Part shown: positions 11,655 through 23,851 of the stretch, in pieces
Layout of the letters: the number at the start of each line of letters is the position of its first letter
Numbering within the stretch: position 1 is the stretch's first letter
Assembly: GCA_029582265.1 (NCBI GenBank)
Contig: CM055834.1
Coordinates: 682,001 to 746,000, forward strand
Direction of reading: 5' to 3'
Source of the DNA: Zoroaster sp. YZ-2022
Taxonomy: Eukaryota; Echinodermata; Asteroidea; Forcipulatida; Zoroasteridae
DNA: 64,000 bases
Made by a program: the position numbers and the translations under genes
Notes under the pieces: model-generated
What the model was told of the DNA's origin: nothing
The model's input: the letters and a program-made list of their open reading frames with translations, nothing else
The model's database searches: none

Positions 11655-11968
11655 CAGTTTGTGTATGGAGGCCACTCCGATCCACTAAATTTTCAATATG
11701 TTCGTCACCAACCTTTAGTACATACAAGCCTGCTGTCCTTTCCAACTAATCTTACAAAATCAACTGTGTGCCACCCAAGGCCACTGTAAATGTTTGAACA
11801 TTACATTAGTGTGGCCTGCAATGTATCAATGGGAGACCACCTTACCCTGCAATCTCAGTGGTGTGACAGTGCACAGAAGGGTAACCATAGGAGGCCACTG
11901 GCAACAGCTAATGGCTTGGAGTGGCCTGAATGGGTTGTTTCAAAAATTGCACTGATTGTAGGAGGTTT
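11655..11968 (+). repeat. Dispersed repeat R1, copy 3
   Basis: Direct relative of copy 1, running from GGAGGCCACTCCGATCCAC to GATTGTAGGAGG. The 60-codon ORF inside is the complement of the one in copy 2, which confirms it is repeat and not gene. Confidence 0.75.
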
Positions 11969-12310
11969 TTAATGGATTTTAATGGGTTTCAGTTGGTAGT
12001 TTACATTTTTTTAAAGATACATTTAGACATGTATGTATACATGTACATGTATGTACTCAAGTACATTTTTCTGTACTTATTTTGTACACTTTACACTTGG
12101 GTTGACGATATTGAATTTTTTTGATAGTCGATTATCGTCGGCAATGATATCGGCGATATACAATATTATCGTCTCAATGTGCAGATTTTTTAAACACATG
12201 AAAAAATGTATGTATCGTACATTAACAACATTGGACACCAAAATGTGAACTACTTTTACATGCAAATTCTACAGGGAAGTTGCGTAGGTAATAATAATAA
12301 TATATAATAA

Positions 12311-12646
12311 GACTTATATAGCGCACGTATCCACCAACTGAGTGGTGCTCAAGGCGCATATTATTACCCCTGCTCATAAGGCTCATAAGCGTCATAAATC
12401 ATTCCTGAAACCATCTCAGCTCCCTGGGAAGTATACAGCTCAATTGCTGCCATTACAGCACATATAGGGCTAATCAACCAACTCTGCCCTCACAGGTACC
12501 CATTTAACCCCTGGGTGGAGAGAAGCAATTATAGTTAAGTGTCTTGCTCAAGGACACAAGTGTCACGGCCGGGAATCGAACCCACATTCTGCTGCTAACA
12601 CCAGAACTTGAGTCCGGTAAGCTAGACCGCTCGGCCACGACACTCC
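12311..12646 (-). mobile_element. tRNA-derived SINE, copy A
   Basis: On the minus strand it starts GGAGTGTCGTGGCCGAGCGG, with a tRNA-Leu/Ser-like A box (TGGCCGAGCGG), then a B box (GGTTCGATTCC), a body with CTTGAGCAAGACACTTAACT, and a tail near TATAGCGCACG. The spacing between boxes suits a class II tRNA with a variable arm. The same body is found at 45139-45458 and, truncated, at 62891-63003; the head alone is at 23724-23851. It is transcribed by RNA polymerase III and mobilised by a LINE in trans; this is known for SINEs, not shown here. Confidence 0.85.
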
Positions 12647-14786
12647 GTAATAAATGGTTCTGAAAATTCTCAATTGAATGGCTCCAAAATGACCCGAGTT
12701 ATTAGAGTTTTGCCCCTTGGTGTGACAAACATTTCATAAAAAAGAACTCACCGTGACGTCCATAAACAAACCTGTGGTTTATAAATGCCTTATTTTATGA
12801 TGTTAAAATTTACTTGTTGGTGCTGTGTCTGAAATTGTCGGCCGACTTTTGATTGGCCCTCTGATAATGTACCCCATGTTTCCCCATTTCGAAATGATGG
12901 CATTTTCAAAATGCTACGGTCCTGGGAACCTGAGCGGCGCCGTGTTACAATTTCAAATTGTTTTTAACTCTTCGTGGTACCGTAACTTCGTTGATATTAC
13001 CGTATATTGACATGAAATTTGGAGATAATTTATCACTCCGGTGATATTTTAACTAAAAAGAGCGATATAAATTTGATATTGGCTATATTTTTGGAATATC
13101 GTCAATATGGCAATATTTTGATATCTTCAAACCATAACCGATTTAGCCGATAACTGTACAAGTCTGATTCATTGCTAAACACAGAGAATATGTACCTTGT
13201 AAGCAAATTTTGTATAAATACTTTTCAATATTTCGCCCTCTATACTGTATGTCAGTGTCTGTGTCACTGTCTGCCGCCTTCCCAACCCCTTGTAATTTTA
13301 AAAAGTACAAGTTAGAGTTAATAAAGTCGTCCTGCTTCGGGTCAGCTTGTCCATATCTATTCACAACAAATCACCCAACAAATTGGATTTTACACTTGGC
13401 ATTTATTTTCTGTGTCGGAGGCCGATACAAATGATATTGGATTTTCGTATTAATGTAATGATGTATGCACCAGATATATGCATGCATGAAAACCCCAAAT
13501 ATTGAAAGGAAGAAAAATCTCTGTGGAAATGATGAAAAATATTACAATAATGTTATATCAGAGAGAGATCATATCATGATAGGCAATATAATGATCCACC
13601 GCCGTTCTTGTTTTTGATGGAGAGCGTTTTACATCACTCGCTGCACAAATAAGCCATAAATATCCACAGTACATTAGAGAAATTGCGTTAGCTTTGGCTA
13701 TGAGTGAGCTGTCGGAACAGCTAATGGGGGGAGAGGAGATCCCACGACCTAGTTAATATAATTGGCTTCATGGAGCCAGTGTAAAAAGCTGATGATGTGA
13801 GTTACGACGGCCACCGTGTGGTCTCTCTCTCTCTCCCTCTCTCTCTCTCTCCCTCTCCCTCCCCCCCCCCCCCCCCATAATTGTGAAAGAGACATTTGGT
13901 CTGATGTGCATTATAGAAATGAGTGCAACATCTTATTTGAAATGAAATGGTGTTAGTGGCACATCCCACGCAGCGGTTGCCTTTTAAGAATCCGTCCACG
14001 GATGATGTCGTGAATTAATCTGTGGTTGCCGGTTGTATTTTTCTATCAATTTCCTCTCCCGGTTATTTTTATTTATTTATTTTTTTTTGGGTCCAGCATT
14101 CGGTGTCATTCAGTCAAAGGAATTTCAATGAAAAGTGGCATTAATAGAATTCCACAATGGACGGAAAGTCGGCGACGTACACAAAAAGGCACAGTGTTTA
14201 TATAGGTGCCACAGTATTAAAAATGCCGTTTCACTAGTTCAGTGGAAATTCTGTTCTTTAATAATTGGTACACTGTAAAAACGGAAGACTATCGCTTTAA
14301 TACAAATGACTTATTGCTAAAAATTGATTGACCAAACCATTGTCAAGCAGTCGATAAAAAAAATGTACATGTATGTGCTGTTATTAAGTCAGCAATAAAT
14401 CGTTCACGCCGTCATAAATTCATTCATCCATTCCATGGCCAATTATTTTGTGAAATTATGTGTATTCACTTCCTTTCTAATAAACATTATTGACAAAAAT
14501 ATTATAAGAAAAAAAAAAAAGAAAAAAAATGTACACAGAGTATGCATCTTTAAACATTATTCACACCGGCCCAGTAATTGCAAATTTGGCCGTGCAAAGT
14601 CGTTATCAATCAATTTCCTTATAGAAGAAAGGTGTGACCAGAAGAAACAAATGGTAATTATCCTCCTCTTTCAAACCGTTAGTCAGATCACATCAATCTG
14701 TCTGTACCAATCACCGTACATAATATTTTGTTTGTCCCCGATGCTTCATTTCTTGATGAAATTTTAATGTGGCTTCTCTGGTGGAC

Positions 14787-14938
14787 CAGGGGCCGATTTC
14801 ACAAAGAGCTAAGATTGATCTTAACTGTGTATCAATCTTAATTGCTTAGCAAAGTGTGATGTCACAATACAAATCACTATGGTAATACTAACAACTCATC
14901 TTAAGATGAATCTTAGTGCTTTGTGAAATTGAGCCCTG
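14787..14938. mobile_element. Small MITE
   Basis: 152 bp with ends CAGGGGCCGATTTCACAAAG and the inverted CTTTGTGAAATTGAGCCCTG, followed inward by further complementary words (CTAAGATT / AATCTTAG). Superfamily is not certain; no clear target duplication is visible. Confidence 0.7.
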
Positions 14939-15390
14939 TTTATTTTGGTTTCTTGTTTTTGGGGGGGTTTGTTTGCTTAACCCAAATTACCCAACTGCTG
15001 ACTGCTGTAAAGAGGCAATCAACCAAACACAGTCATTACAATGACAAAACAGTTTCACAGTTGACAGTACTATGTAGTTACATTACTTCATAGGTGAAAA
15101 CGGTTCAAAGAATTTTGAGTTGCATGCTAATTTATAGGCACTCTTAAGATGTTTTTCCCCTTTCCTATTAACCAGTTTCTCATTTTCTATCGTAGGATCA
15201 ATAAAGGTCAACAAAATTCAGGTTTTACTCGTAATTTTTATGAATAATGAACAACAGCAAATAAAGTTGAGTATTTCATGTGTACCATTTTGTATTATTT
15301 CAAACACTTGGTAGACATGAAATATTGAATGTTTGCAACAGCTAATTCTCTACCTAGGTAAAAACTTGCAGCTTTGCATGGTGAAGAGGA

Positions 15391-15541
15391 TAAGTAAGAC
15401 TAATTGCGTTGACACCATGTGAAATTAGTACTGATCTGAGCATACTGATCGAAACGTCGAGTTGTAACCTCTAGTTCTTTTCAGAACTAATTATACTCAA
15501 TAAAGAATTTCACATGGTGTCACCGCAATTAGTCTTACTTA
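15391..15541. repeat. 36-bp inverted repeat (fold-back unit)
   Basis: Left arm 15391-15426 and right arm 15506-15541 are complementary with one mismatch; the loop is 79 nt and contains CGAAACGTCGAG and an AATAAA. The unit is flanked by direct repeats of AATTCTCTACCTA. Confidence 0.8.
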
Positions 15542-15696
15542 ATTCTCTACCTATTGAATGTTTTATTTTAACCCTTTCCTTAGCATAGGCGACTTTTGTC
15601 GACTGCACTCATACCCCATCTTCTTTACCATAGGCGACTTTTGTCGACCAAGCTTCCACACAAAAAAGCACTCTAGCCTGAGCATAAAGGCCATTT

Positions 15697-18165
15697 GTTA
15701 TCAATCAATCAATCAATTTATTGGAGTTACACTTTCAAATCAGTGGCACACGTCAAAGACGGTGCATCCTTAAACATAGTACAAAACATAAACAATAAAT
15801 ATAAACTAAGACTTAAAATACAAAACACTAGTACAAAGTACACAAGAATAAAAAAATTAAAAATAAAAATTAAAAAAAATTAAAATAAATAAATAAATAA
15901 ATAAATTTAAAAAAATAAATTTAAATTTTTTAAAAAAAATATGCAGCGTGACATATAGATAGAACAGAAAACTTGTCAATTAATTCATCAATTTATAGCA
16001 TTCAACAACATCTTACGCTCATCCCAAAGGTTGGTCAAAAGATTCTTACATGATGTATCAAGAATGTTTCCAAGTGTGTTATCAAATTCATACATGTTAC
16101 CCAGCATCATGTATAGTTTTAAGTCGATATTGCCTGAAATAAATATTTCCCAAAACAAATCCATGTTGTTACCAAAAAGATTATTTTCAAGGGCTATGAA
16201 TTCCTGTCTGAATGTGATTCAATGCTGTACAATAAAACATGAAATGGCCAATATCTTCATCTACATTACTCTTACACAGTTTGCACAACCCGTCATTATT
16301 TGGTGACCAGGAGCGGGTATATCTCTCGAGTTGTAAAGTGTTAGTACGAGCCCTTAATTTAGTCATTATGCAGAGAAGTTCGTACTATCGATAAGATATT
16401 GTTCAAGAGCCGGTACTTGTTTGAGAGACATATATAAAGACAGCGAAGATTTACTTTGTGCACCTTTGCGCCACTCATTCAATTCAACCTGATGAAGAGT
16501 TTTCTTAAAAGTATTTAACCAAGATTGGTTTAGTGGTGGATTGTTATTAAAAATATGATCCATCCCACAGCGCGACAAACTTTGCTTTATGTGATTAAGC
16601 CATTTCCACCGCAGTTTATTATGCTCACTCAGAGTGTGATATGACGCATTAAACAAGAGTTTTGGCCATCTATTATTTTCCATTTTGAAAAGGCGATCAA
16701 CGTAACTCAACCTGAATTTATCTTCAATTGAGGAGATACTCTCCCATCCTAATTCACCATACATTGCTTCCTTAGTCATGTTATGCGGGGCCTTAAGAAT
16801 GGCTTTTGCCATTTGTACTTGAACGTTTTCAAGCCTTTTAATATCTGAATTGCCACCAGGTATCCAAACAGAGCATGCATAATTTATTGACGGAAGGCCT
16901 AATGACTTCCATAAAACATCACCATAATATACCCTGTTGTAATCATCTTGCTCATCAATAATTGATTTTATATATGCAATTAATCGATTCCCTTTACGGA
17001 TGGCTTCCTCGATATGACAATGGTCGGATAAATTAGAGCTAATTTGAACACCGAGATATTTATAATGATTAACTTCAGATATAAATCTGTGACCCAATTT
17101 CCAAGATTTGGAGCTAACACGCCGACCAATAATAAGCACATTTGATTTATCATGATTAAAATCTAACCTCCATTGTTGTGAGAAAACGGCTGCAATGTCT
17201 AACATTTTTTGTAGTTCATTGCCATGTTCTGCAATCAGTACAATGTCATCCGCCCAGAATAGGCAACCAATCTGCACACCACAAATTCTTGTACCTAAAT
17301 TGGCCTCTTTGAGCGATTTTGATAATTCGTTGATAAAGACGCAGAAGAGAATCGGCGAAAGCACGCAACCCTGTTTGACACCTTCATCAATGTCAATAAA
17401 GTCCGTAGTTAGATTGCCAAATTTAATTTGACTTTGAACATTATTGTAGAGATTGGATAGAACACGCCATAATCTACCCCGAATACCCATACCCCATGCT
17501 GCATTAAGAAGACCTTCACGCCAAACACTATCGAAAGCCTTTTTAAAATCAAGGAATGCTAGGTGGGTTTGTTTCCCTTCGGCGAGTCTACACGCCGTAA
17601 TACTTTTTAGTGTGAAAATGTGATCTTCGCAGCGATGGCTTGATCTAAATCCCCCATGAATTTCACCAAGAGAATCGGTCTCTTCCAGAAAAGACTATAT
17701 GACTTGGGAGAGAAGACGATTGTAAATTTTAGATACACATGAAGTGAGTGTTATGCCCCTATAGTTGCTTAAGTCATTTTTAGCACCTTTCTTATGAATA
17801 GGGATGATAATTCCCTTATTCCATTCATTTGGTATACACTCATTGTTTCTAAGAAATATAAACATATCATATAATGATCTATATACACCGTCACCACCGT
17901 TCTTAATTAATTCATTAGTAATACCATCAAGGCCTGGTGCCTTATTATTTTTTGATTGACCTGTTGCAGTTATGACATCATCAAGCGTAAAAAACAAATC
18001 ATTTAAGTGGTCCTTTGTATTATAATTAGTATGGCTATCACGTGCAAGTTCCTTTATTGACTTATAATTGATACTTTTTAAGTCGCTAGTAATGTCCGTT
18101 TCATCATATAGATTACGATGCATTTTACCCAAGGTGTGAAAGTACTGCATAATAGATTGTTTCAT
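15697..18165 (-). pseudogene. Non-LTR retrotransposon reverse transcriptase (relic)
   Basis: One minus-strand frame of about 600 codons (18165 down to 16366) reads through a complete RT core. It has NKAPGLDGITNEL in the fingers, FLDFKKAFDSVW (motif A), the GVKQGCVLSP segment and WADDIVLIAE (motif C, near 17245-17253), then the thumb and a C-terminal extension. A TAG at 17695-17697 lies before motif A. The 3' end probably falls near 15697, where a TTGA microsatellite follows an AATAAA on this strand. The 5' part, with any endonuclease, is missing. Clade is not assigned. Confidence 0.85.
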
Positions 18166-18667
18166 AACTGTTCTGTCAGTTGTGATAATATTAGAGTTGG
18201 GTAGTTTGTTATAAAGCTGTAGTTTTGTTCATGTTCACCCTCCATACCCAAGCTTACAATGGTTGGAAAGAGAAAGATCGGATCTTTCCATTGATGGTGA
18301 AATAAATTAAGGTTGCTATTATGCAATCCCTTCAAATTGGAGTTGAAGGATCCGAAATGCCAAACCCCTACGGAGTGCCATTTGTTTGTGTACAAAAAAG
18401 TGTTTGAGTTTACAGATCACACTGAGGAAACAAAGATTGAGAACTTGGACATTTATTGACCGATCTTAATGATTTTTGGATTATATGAAAGGGAATTAAA
18501 TAAGTAAGATAATTATTAATACTTATTTTTCTGTAAAACGATATCTTCAAGGTGATAATAGAGTTTGTAAAATTGGCCTTTGAACACAAGCTTTCTGTTG
18601 TGTAAGAATGTGTGCTTCACGCTTGAGTGGTCAAACAATGTGGTCACCAGCGGTTGTTTATGTCAAA

Positions 18668-20352
18668 ACAATTATTATTATTATATACTTTATTTAATCT
18701 CGATAGCATCATAGGTTATGACATAATAATAAAATTTTAAATGACATATCCTCTTTACGTGATGGTCGAGGGACCATAATAAAAACTTAACATGGATGTA
18801 TGATAGACTAGAATGAATGATTAAAAACTGGGTTCTAAGAACTGCTAATAGTTGACAGGTAAGATTGATAATAATAACTATACAATGAAGACTTAAAACT
18901 TACGAGTGATTTAGAATCTCTAATATGTAACGGAAGGTTATTATATAATGTAGGAACATTAATACTAAAAGCACGTTCATAAATTTTTGATTTAGTAAAA
19001 GGAACGCTAAGAACTTTATTTTTAACAGATCTTAAAGTCATCTGTGTGGCCGGATTATACAAATTCACAAGATCAGTAATATAACTTGGAGTTAATTGAT
19101 TAAAAGCTTTGTACACTAAAATACACGTTTTCAACTTATGCCTGTATGATAATGGAAGCCATTTCAGTTCACGGTACATTGATTCTGGTTCTGTATCAAT
19201 AGGTCGATTTAAAATGATTCGCATGGACTTTCTCATAAGTCTGTCCAAGCGTTTTGAATTATTAACACCACAGTTACCCCAAATGGACAAACAGTAATCA
19301 AAGTTAGGTAGAATAAAACTATTGAAAAACTGCTTTCTACCAAATTGCGGTAGGAAGCGGCGGATCCGCGAGAGAATATATAATTTTGCTTTAATTTTTG
19401 AACAAATTCGATCGACATGCTTAGACCACGACAGATCGTTTTGTATGATGACACCGAGCAGCTTTTCAGAGTCCACATTATCAAGCCTAGTATTGTCTAG
19501 AAACACATCGAGATCTTTCTTAACTAATCTAGTTCGTTTTTGGGATGTTGTCACTAGCATACACTTGGTTTTCCCAGAATTCGGGCACATTCTGTTCTGT
19601 TTGCACCAATCACTGATGTTATCCATCTCAGAGTTCAAAACGGTTTCTAGAGCACCAGTGGACTTAGCAGTAGTGTGAAATGTAGAGTCATCAGCAAACA
19701 TAGTAGCTGTACAATTACGAGTGGCGAGTGGTAAATCGTTTATGTACAACAAAAATAATAATGGGCCTAAAATCGACCCCTGTGGGACGCCAACTGTTAC
19801 ATCGGTTTTACCTGATAGAAGACCATTAAAATTTACAATTTGACTGCGTCCATTCAAATAGTCACAGAAAAAATCGAGGGCGTTGCCTTGTACACCATAT
19901 ATCTTGAGTTTTTCAATGAGTAATTTGTGATTAACAAGGTCAAACGCCTTTCTCAGATCTAACAGGATCACGCCAATCAGGTCTCGATCAGCTATATGAC
20001 TGCTCCAACAGTCAATTAGCTGAATAAGAGCGGTTTGGCATGAATGAAAAGCACGAAATCCAGACTGCTTACCATAAATTAAATCATATGAGTTTAAAAA
20101 TTCGGTAAGATGATTATGTACGTGTCTTTCTAAGAGTTTAGATAAAGTTGGTAAGACACTTATTGGATGGAAGTTACCAGGGTCTACACAAGGGCCAGCC
20201 TTGTGTAGTGGTGTCACTTTGGCACATTTCCATTTCCAATTCGGTATTGAGAGGGTTAATCTATGCTGGAGAGATGATTTAGATGTATGTAATGAATGCC
20301 TTATAAAGTGTAGTTGCCATAGCAACATTATCGCCGGGGGCAATGTTGGCAA
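18668..20352 (-). pseudogene. CR1/L2-type retrotransposon RT, 5'-truncated
   Basis: A 505-codon minus-strand ORF encodes an uninterrupted RT domain. In order it has PISVLPTLSKLLERH, SGFRAFHSCQTAL, ILLDLRKAFDLVNH (motif A), GVPQGSILGPLLF (motif B region) and MFADDS (motif C, near 19684-19698), then a conserved C-terminal WLPLSYRHKLK region. The wording of these motifs is typical of the CR1/L2/Rex group. The start is arbitrary because the N-terminal endonuclease half is absent. The 3' end lies near 18668, where TAATAA repeats follow an ATTAAATAAA on this strand. It sits about 130 bp before an MRPS11 exon. Confidence 0.85.
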
Positions 20353-20479
20353 CGTATTCCTGTGGAGGTGTATGTGCTGTTTCCTGCTGCATATATGCTT
20401 TCGTAAATTTTATGGAAAATATTCAAAGTTGTATGACTATTTATAACTGAAGGTTTTCCTTGCTTTTGTGTATGTTTAG

Positions 20480-20554
20480 GGAGCGGAAGGATTCAAGAAT
20501 GCCAAGAAGGGAACTACAATTGCTGCTCAAACCGTCGGCATAGCAATAGCTACT
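20480..20554 (+). CDS. MRPS11: MRPS11 exon (S11 core helix)
   Basis: A 25-codon exon in phase 0 after the micro-exon. It translates to GAEGFKNAKKGTTIAAQTVG followed by IAIAT. The human protein has [20 protein letters not shown] here, so identity is very high. It covers the first helix of the S11 fold, which contacts rRNA. The acceptor is GTTTAG and the donor GTGAGT. The CT-rich minisatellite begins within about a dozen bases after the exon. Confidence 0.95.
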
Positions 20555-20565
20555 GTGAGTACACT

Positions 20566-22250
20566 CGCCTTCCCTCACCCCCTCCCCCTCTCACCGTCCG
20601 CCTCTCACCCTCCCCCTCACCCTCCCTTCTCACCCTCCCCTCTCACCCTCACCCTCTCACCCTCACCCTATCACCCTCTCACCCTCACCCTCACCCTCAC
20701 CCTCTCACCCTCTCCCCTCACACCCTCACCCCTTCACCCCTTCACCCTCTCACCCTCACCCTCTCACCCTCTCCCTCTCACCCTCTCTCCTTCTCCTCCC
20801 TCCTCCTCACCCCTCCTCTCTCACCCTCTCTCACCTCCTCACCCTCCCCCTCCCCACCCTCCCCTCACCTCACCCTCTCTCACCTCTCCCCTCTCACCCT
20901 CACCCCCTCCCTCCTCTCACCCTCACCCTCTCACCCTCCCCCTCTCACCCTCCCCTCTCACCCCCTCTCACCCCCTCCCCTCCTCACCTCCCCTCACCTC
21001 CCTCACCCTCTCACCCTCACCATCTCACCCTCACCATCTCACCCTCTCTCCCTCTCACCCTCACCCTCTCACCCTCTCACCCTCTCACCCTCTCACCCTC
21101 CCCCTCTCACCCTCCCCCTCTCACTCTCACCCTCACCCTCTCACCCTCTCACCCTCACCCTCTCACCCGCACCCTCTCCCCTCTCACCCTCCCCTCTCAC
21201 CCTCCCCTCTCACCCTCCTCTCACCCTCACCCTCCCCTCTCACCCTCCCCTCTCACCCTCCCCTCTCACCCCCCTCTCACCCTCCACTCTCACCCTCACC
21301 CTCACCCTCACCTCTCACCCCTCACCCTCTCCCCTCACCCTCACCCCTTCACCCTCTCACCCTCTCCCTCTCACCCTCTCCCTCTCACCTCTCACCATCT
21401 CACCCTCACCTCCTTCACCCCTCTCACCCTCACCTCTCACCCTCACCCTCTCACCCTCACCCCCTCACCCTCTCACCCTCACCCTCTCACCCTCTCACCC
21501 TCCCCCTCTCACCCTCACCCTCACACTCTCTCCCTCACCCTCTCCCCTCTCACCCTCCCCCTCTCACCCTCACCCTCCCCTCTCACCCTCCCCTCTCACC
21601 CTCCCCTCTCACCCTCACCCTCTCACCCTCACTTCCCCCTCACCCTCCCCTCTCACCTTCCCCTCTCACCCTCCCCCTCTCACCCTCACCCTACCCCTCT
21701 CACCCATCCCCCCTCTCACCCATCCCCCCTCTCATCCATCCCCCCTCTCATCCATCCCCCCTCTCATCCATCCCCCTCACCATCCCCCTCTCACCATCCC
21801 CCTCTCACCCTCCCCTCTCACCCTCTCACCCTCACCCTACCCCTCTCACCCATCCCCCTCTCACCCATCCCCCTCTCACCCATCCCCCTCTCACCCATCC
21901 TCCTCTCACCCATCCTCCTCTCACCCATCCTCCTCTCACCCATCCTCTCATCCATCCCCCTCTCACCCATCAAAGGGAAGGTACAACTACTCCCCTCACC
22001 CTCTCACCCTCACCCTCTCACCCTCTCTCCCTCTCCCTCTCACCCTCTCCCTCTTACCCTCTCCGTCTCACCCTCTCCGTCTCACCCTCTCCGTCTCACC
22101 CTCTTCGTCTCTCCGTCTCACCCTCTTCGTCTCTCCGTCTCACCCTCACCCTCTCACCCTCTCACCCTCTCACCTTCCCCCTCTCACCCATCCCCCTCTC
22201 ACCCATCCCCCCTCTCACCCATCCCCTTCCTTTAGCCCTTCAAAGGGAAG
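20566..22250. repeat. CT-rich minisatellite (CTCACC-type), 1.7 kb
   Basis: Irregular runs of CTCACCCTC, CTCTCACCC and CCCCTCTCACC words; on the minus strand this is GGGTGAGAG. It opens a false 605-codon frame made of Ser, Pro, Leu, His and Thr. It lies in the MRPS11 intron straight after an exon. The minus strand is almost purely purine plus T, with many GGG runs, so quadruplex or triplex structure is possible. Confidence 0.95.
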
Positions 22251-22985
22251 GTACAACTATTCAACCCTCTAGTTTCTCTTTCACAAGTCAGTTTATTTAC
22301 ATTTACATTTACATGTATACATGTATGGCTTTATTCACATGGAGCATAATCAATAGATTACCTTTTTTTTAAGGGGTGGTACAACATTGGTATTTGGTAA
22401 ACGTACGTTCATTTCAACCCTTTAATATTCAAGAAATATATCTTAAAACTAGTCTGTGAAAGTTGCATCCCAATTCGTGCTAAAATTTGTTTAAAAAACA
22501 AACAACACATTTTTATGTTTTTTTATACACGTATGTTTTAAAAAATTTTAAATAATTTCCAGATGGCGACTTTTTGTAAATTCATTCAACAAAGCAATTC
22601 CTTTTTCCCTTCGATGAAAAAGCACTTCAGAGAGAAATAATTGCGTATTAACAAAATACTCAGACAAAATAATTGGATTAATTGTACTCAAATGATTGCT
22701 CTTCAGACAGAAAGACTTACAACAAGTAAGTGTCATGTTAATCTGTAGTCATTTATGGTTTTTGGGGGAATACAAATAGTGTATCGTCTTGGTAAAAAGA
22801 AGCACCCACACACTTGTTTTCATCTTGTGGTATGTGAGTTACTCCCCCATAAAGAACAGTTTAAAAGTGGATACATATCATCTATGTTTGTCTCTAATGC
22901 TTCAAGGGGAAAAGGAGCATTGATTTGACTGGATATTATCTCATTGTACTGGCGCTAATATTGTAACAAATTATTTTCTTGGCAG

Positions 22986-23051
22986 AAAGCACAGGACAAG
23001 GGTCTGAAGACAGTTCGAGTCGTGGTGAAAGGAATCGGACCTGGGAGACAG
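22986..23051 (+). CDS. MRPS11: MRPS11 exon (VVVKGIGPGR)
   Basis: A 22-codon exon translating to KAQDKGLKTVRVVVKGIGPG plus RQ. The VVVKG-GPGR signature is the diagnostic strand and loop of S11 proteins (human IRVVVKGLGPGR). Acceptor TTGGCAG, donor GTGAGG, both in phase 0. A degenerate minisatellite starts soon after the donor. Confidence 0.95.
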
Positions 23052-23079
23052 GTGAGGAAGCCTATGGGGTTTGGGGTTG

Positions 23080-23720
23080 GCTTGATCTACGGTCGGGGAA
23101 TTTAGTTGGGTGTGGTCCATCTCTGGTCAGGGAATTCATTCGGGTGTGGTCCATCTCTGGGTTGGGACATGGTGAAGGGATGTGGACCTGGGAGATACAT
23201 GCAGGTGAGGAGGACTCTGGGATTGGGGCAGACATGATCTCTGGTCAGGGAATTCAGTTAGGTGTGGTCGATATCTGGTCAAGAAATAGAGTTGGGTGTG
23301 GTTGACCTCTGGTCAGGTCATGGTGAAAGGGATTATGCCCGAGAGATAGGTGAGGAAGTCTATGGGGTTTTGAGTAGAGTTGGATGTGGCCAATCTCTGG
23401 TCAGGGCCTGGTGAAGGGATTGGACCTGGGTGATAGTGGAGGAGGCCTGTAGGATTGGGGTAGACATGATCTCTGGTGGGGGAATTCGGTTGGGTGTGGT
23501 CAGTCTCTGGTCGGGGAATGGAGTTGGGTGTGGTCAATCTCTGGTCCAGAGATAGGTGAGGAAGCCTACATGAGGTTTTGGGTAGGCCAGATTTAGTTGG
23601 TCGTGAAATTCAGTTTGGTATGATCAATCTCTGGTCGGTCCATGGTGAAGGAGGCCTGTGGGATTCGGCTAGGCATGATCTCTGGTAGGGGAATTTAGTT
23701 GGGTGTGGTCAATCTCTGGT
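23080..23720 (+). repeat. Degenerate minisatellite in MRPS11 intron
   Basis: Imperfect repeats of GGGTGTGGTC, AATCTCTGGTC and AGGGAATTCAGTT words of variable length. ORFs of 108 and 74 codons here are made of the repeat. Confidence 0.8.
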
Positions 23721-23723
23721 TGT

Positions 23724-23851
23724 GGAGTGTCGTGGCCGAGCGGTCTAGCTTACCGGTATCAAGTTCTGGTGTTAGCAACAGAATGTGGGTTCGAATCCTG
23801 GCCGTGACACTTGTGTCCTTGAGCAAGACACTTAACCATAATTGCTTATAG
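23724..23851 (+). mobile_element. tRNA-derived SINE head, copy D
   Basis: Begins GGAGTGTCGTGGCCGAGCGG (A box) and continues to GTGGGTTCGAATCCTGG (B box) and TTGAGCAAGACACTTAACC. It diverges from the other copies after about 130 bp, so it is truncated or a subfamily. A tRNA finder may call this a tRNA-Leu; the missing body and the family membership argue against a real tRNA gene. Confidence 0.8.

Larger units (their letters stand above)
11541..20479. other. Large MRPS11 intron (8.9 kb)
   Basis: Filled with mobile DNA listed separately: an R1 copy, a SINE, two MITE or fold-back units and two non-LTR retrotransposons on the opposite strand. Between about 12650 and 14786 nothing is recognised except a CT/C tract near 13822-13876. 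Confidence 0.8.

Noticed and set aside
15427..15505. Hammerhead ribozyme core (CTGA...CGAAACGTC)
   Set aside because: The CUGANGA core does not match (CTGAGCA), so the conserved catalytic bases are missing.
20555..22372. 605-codon ORF rich in Ser, Pro, Leu, His and Thr
   Set aside because: It is a translation of the CTCACC-type minisatellite in an MRPS11 intron and starts within the splice donor region.
23724..23851. tRNA-Leu gene
   Set aside because: A and B boxes are present, but the same head and body recur as dispersed SINE copies.
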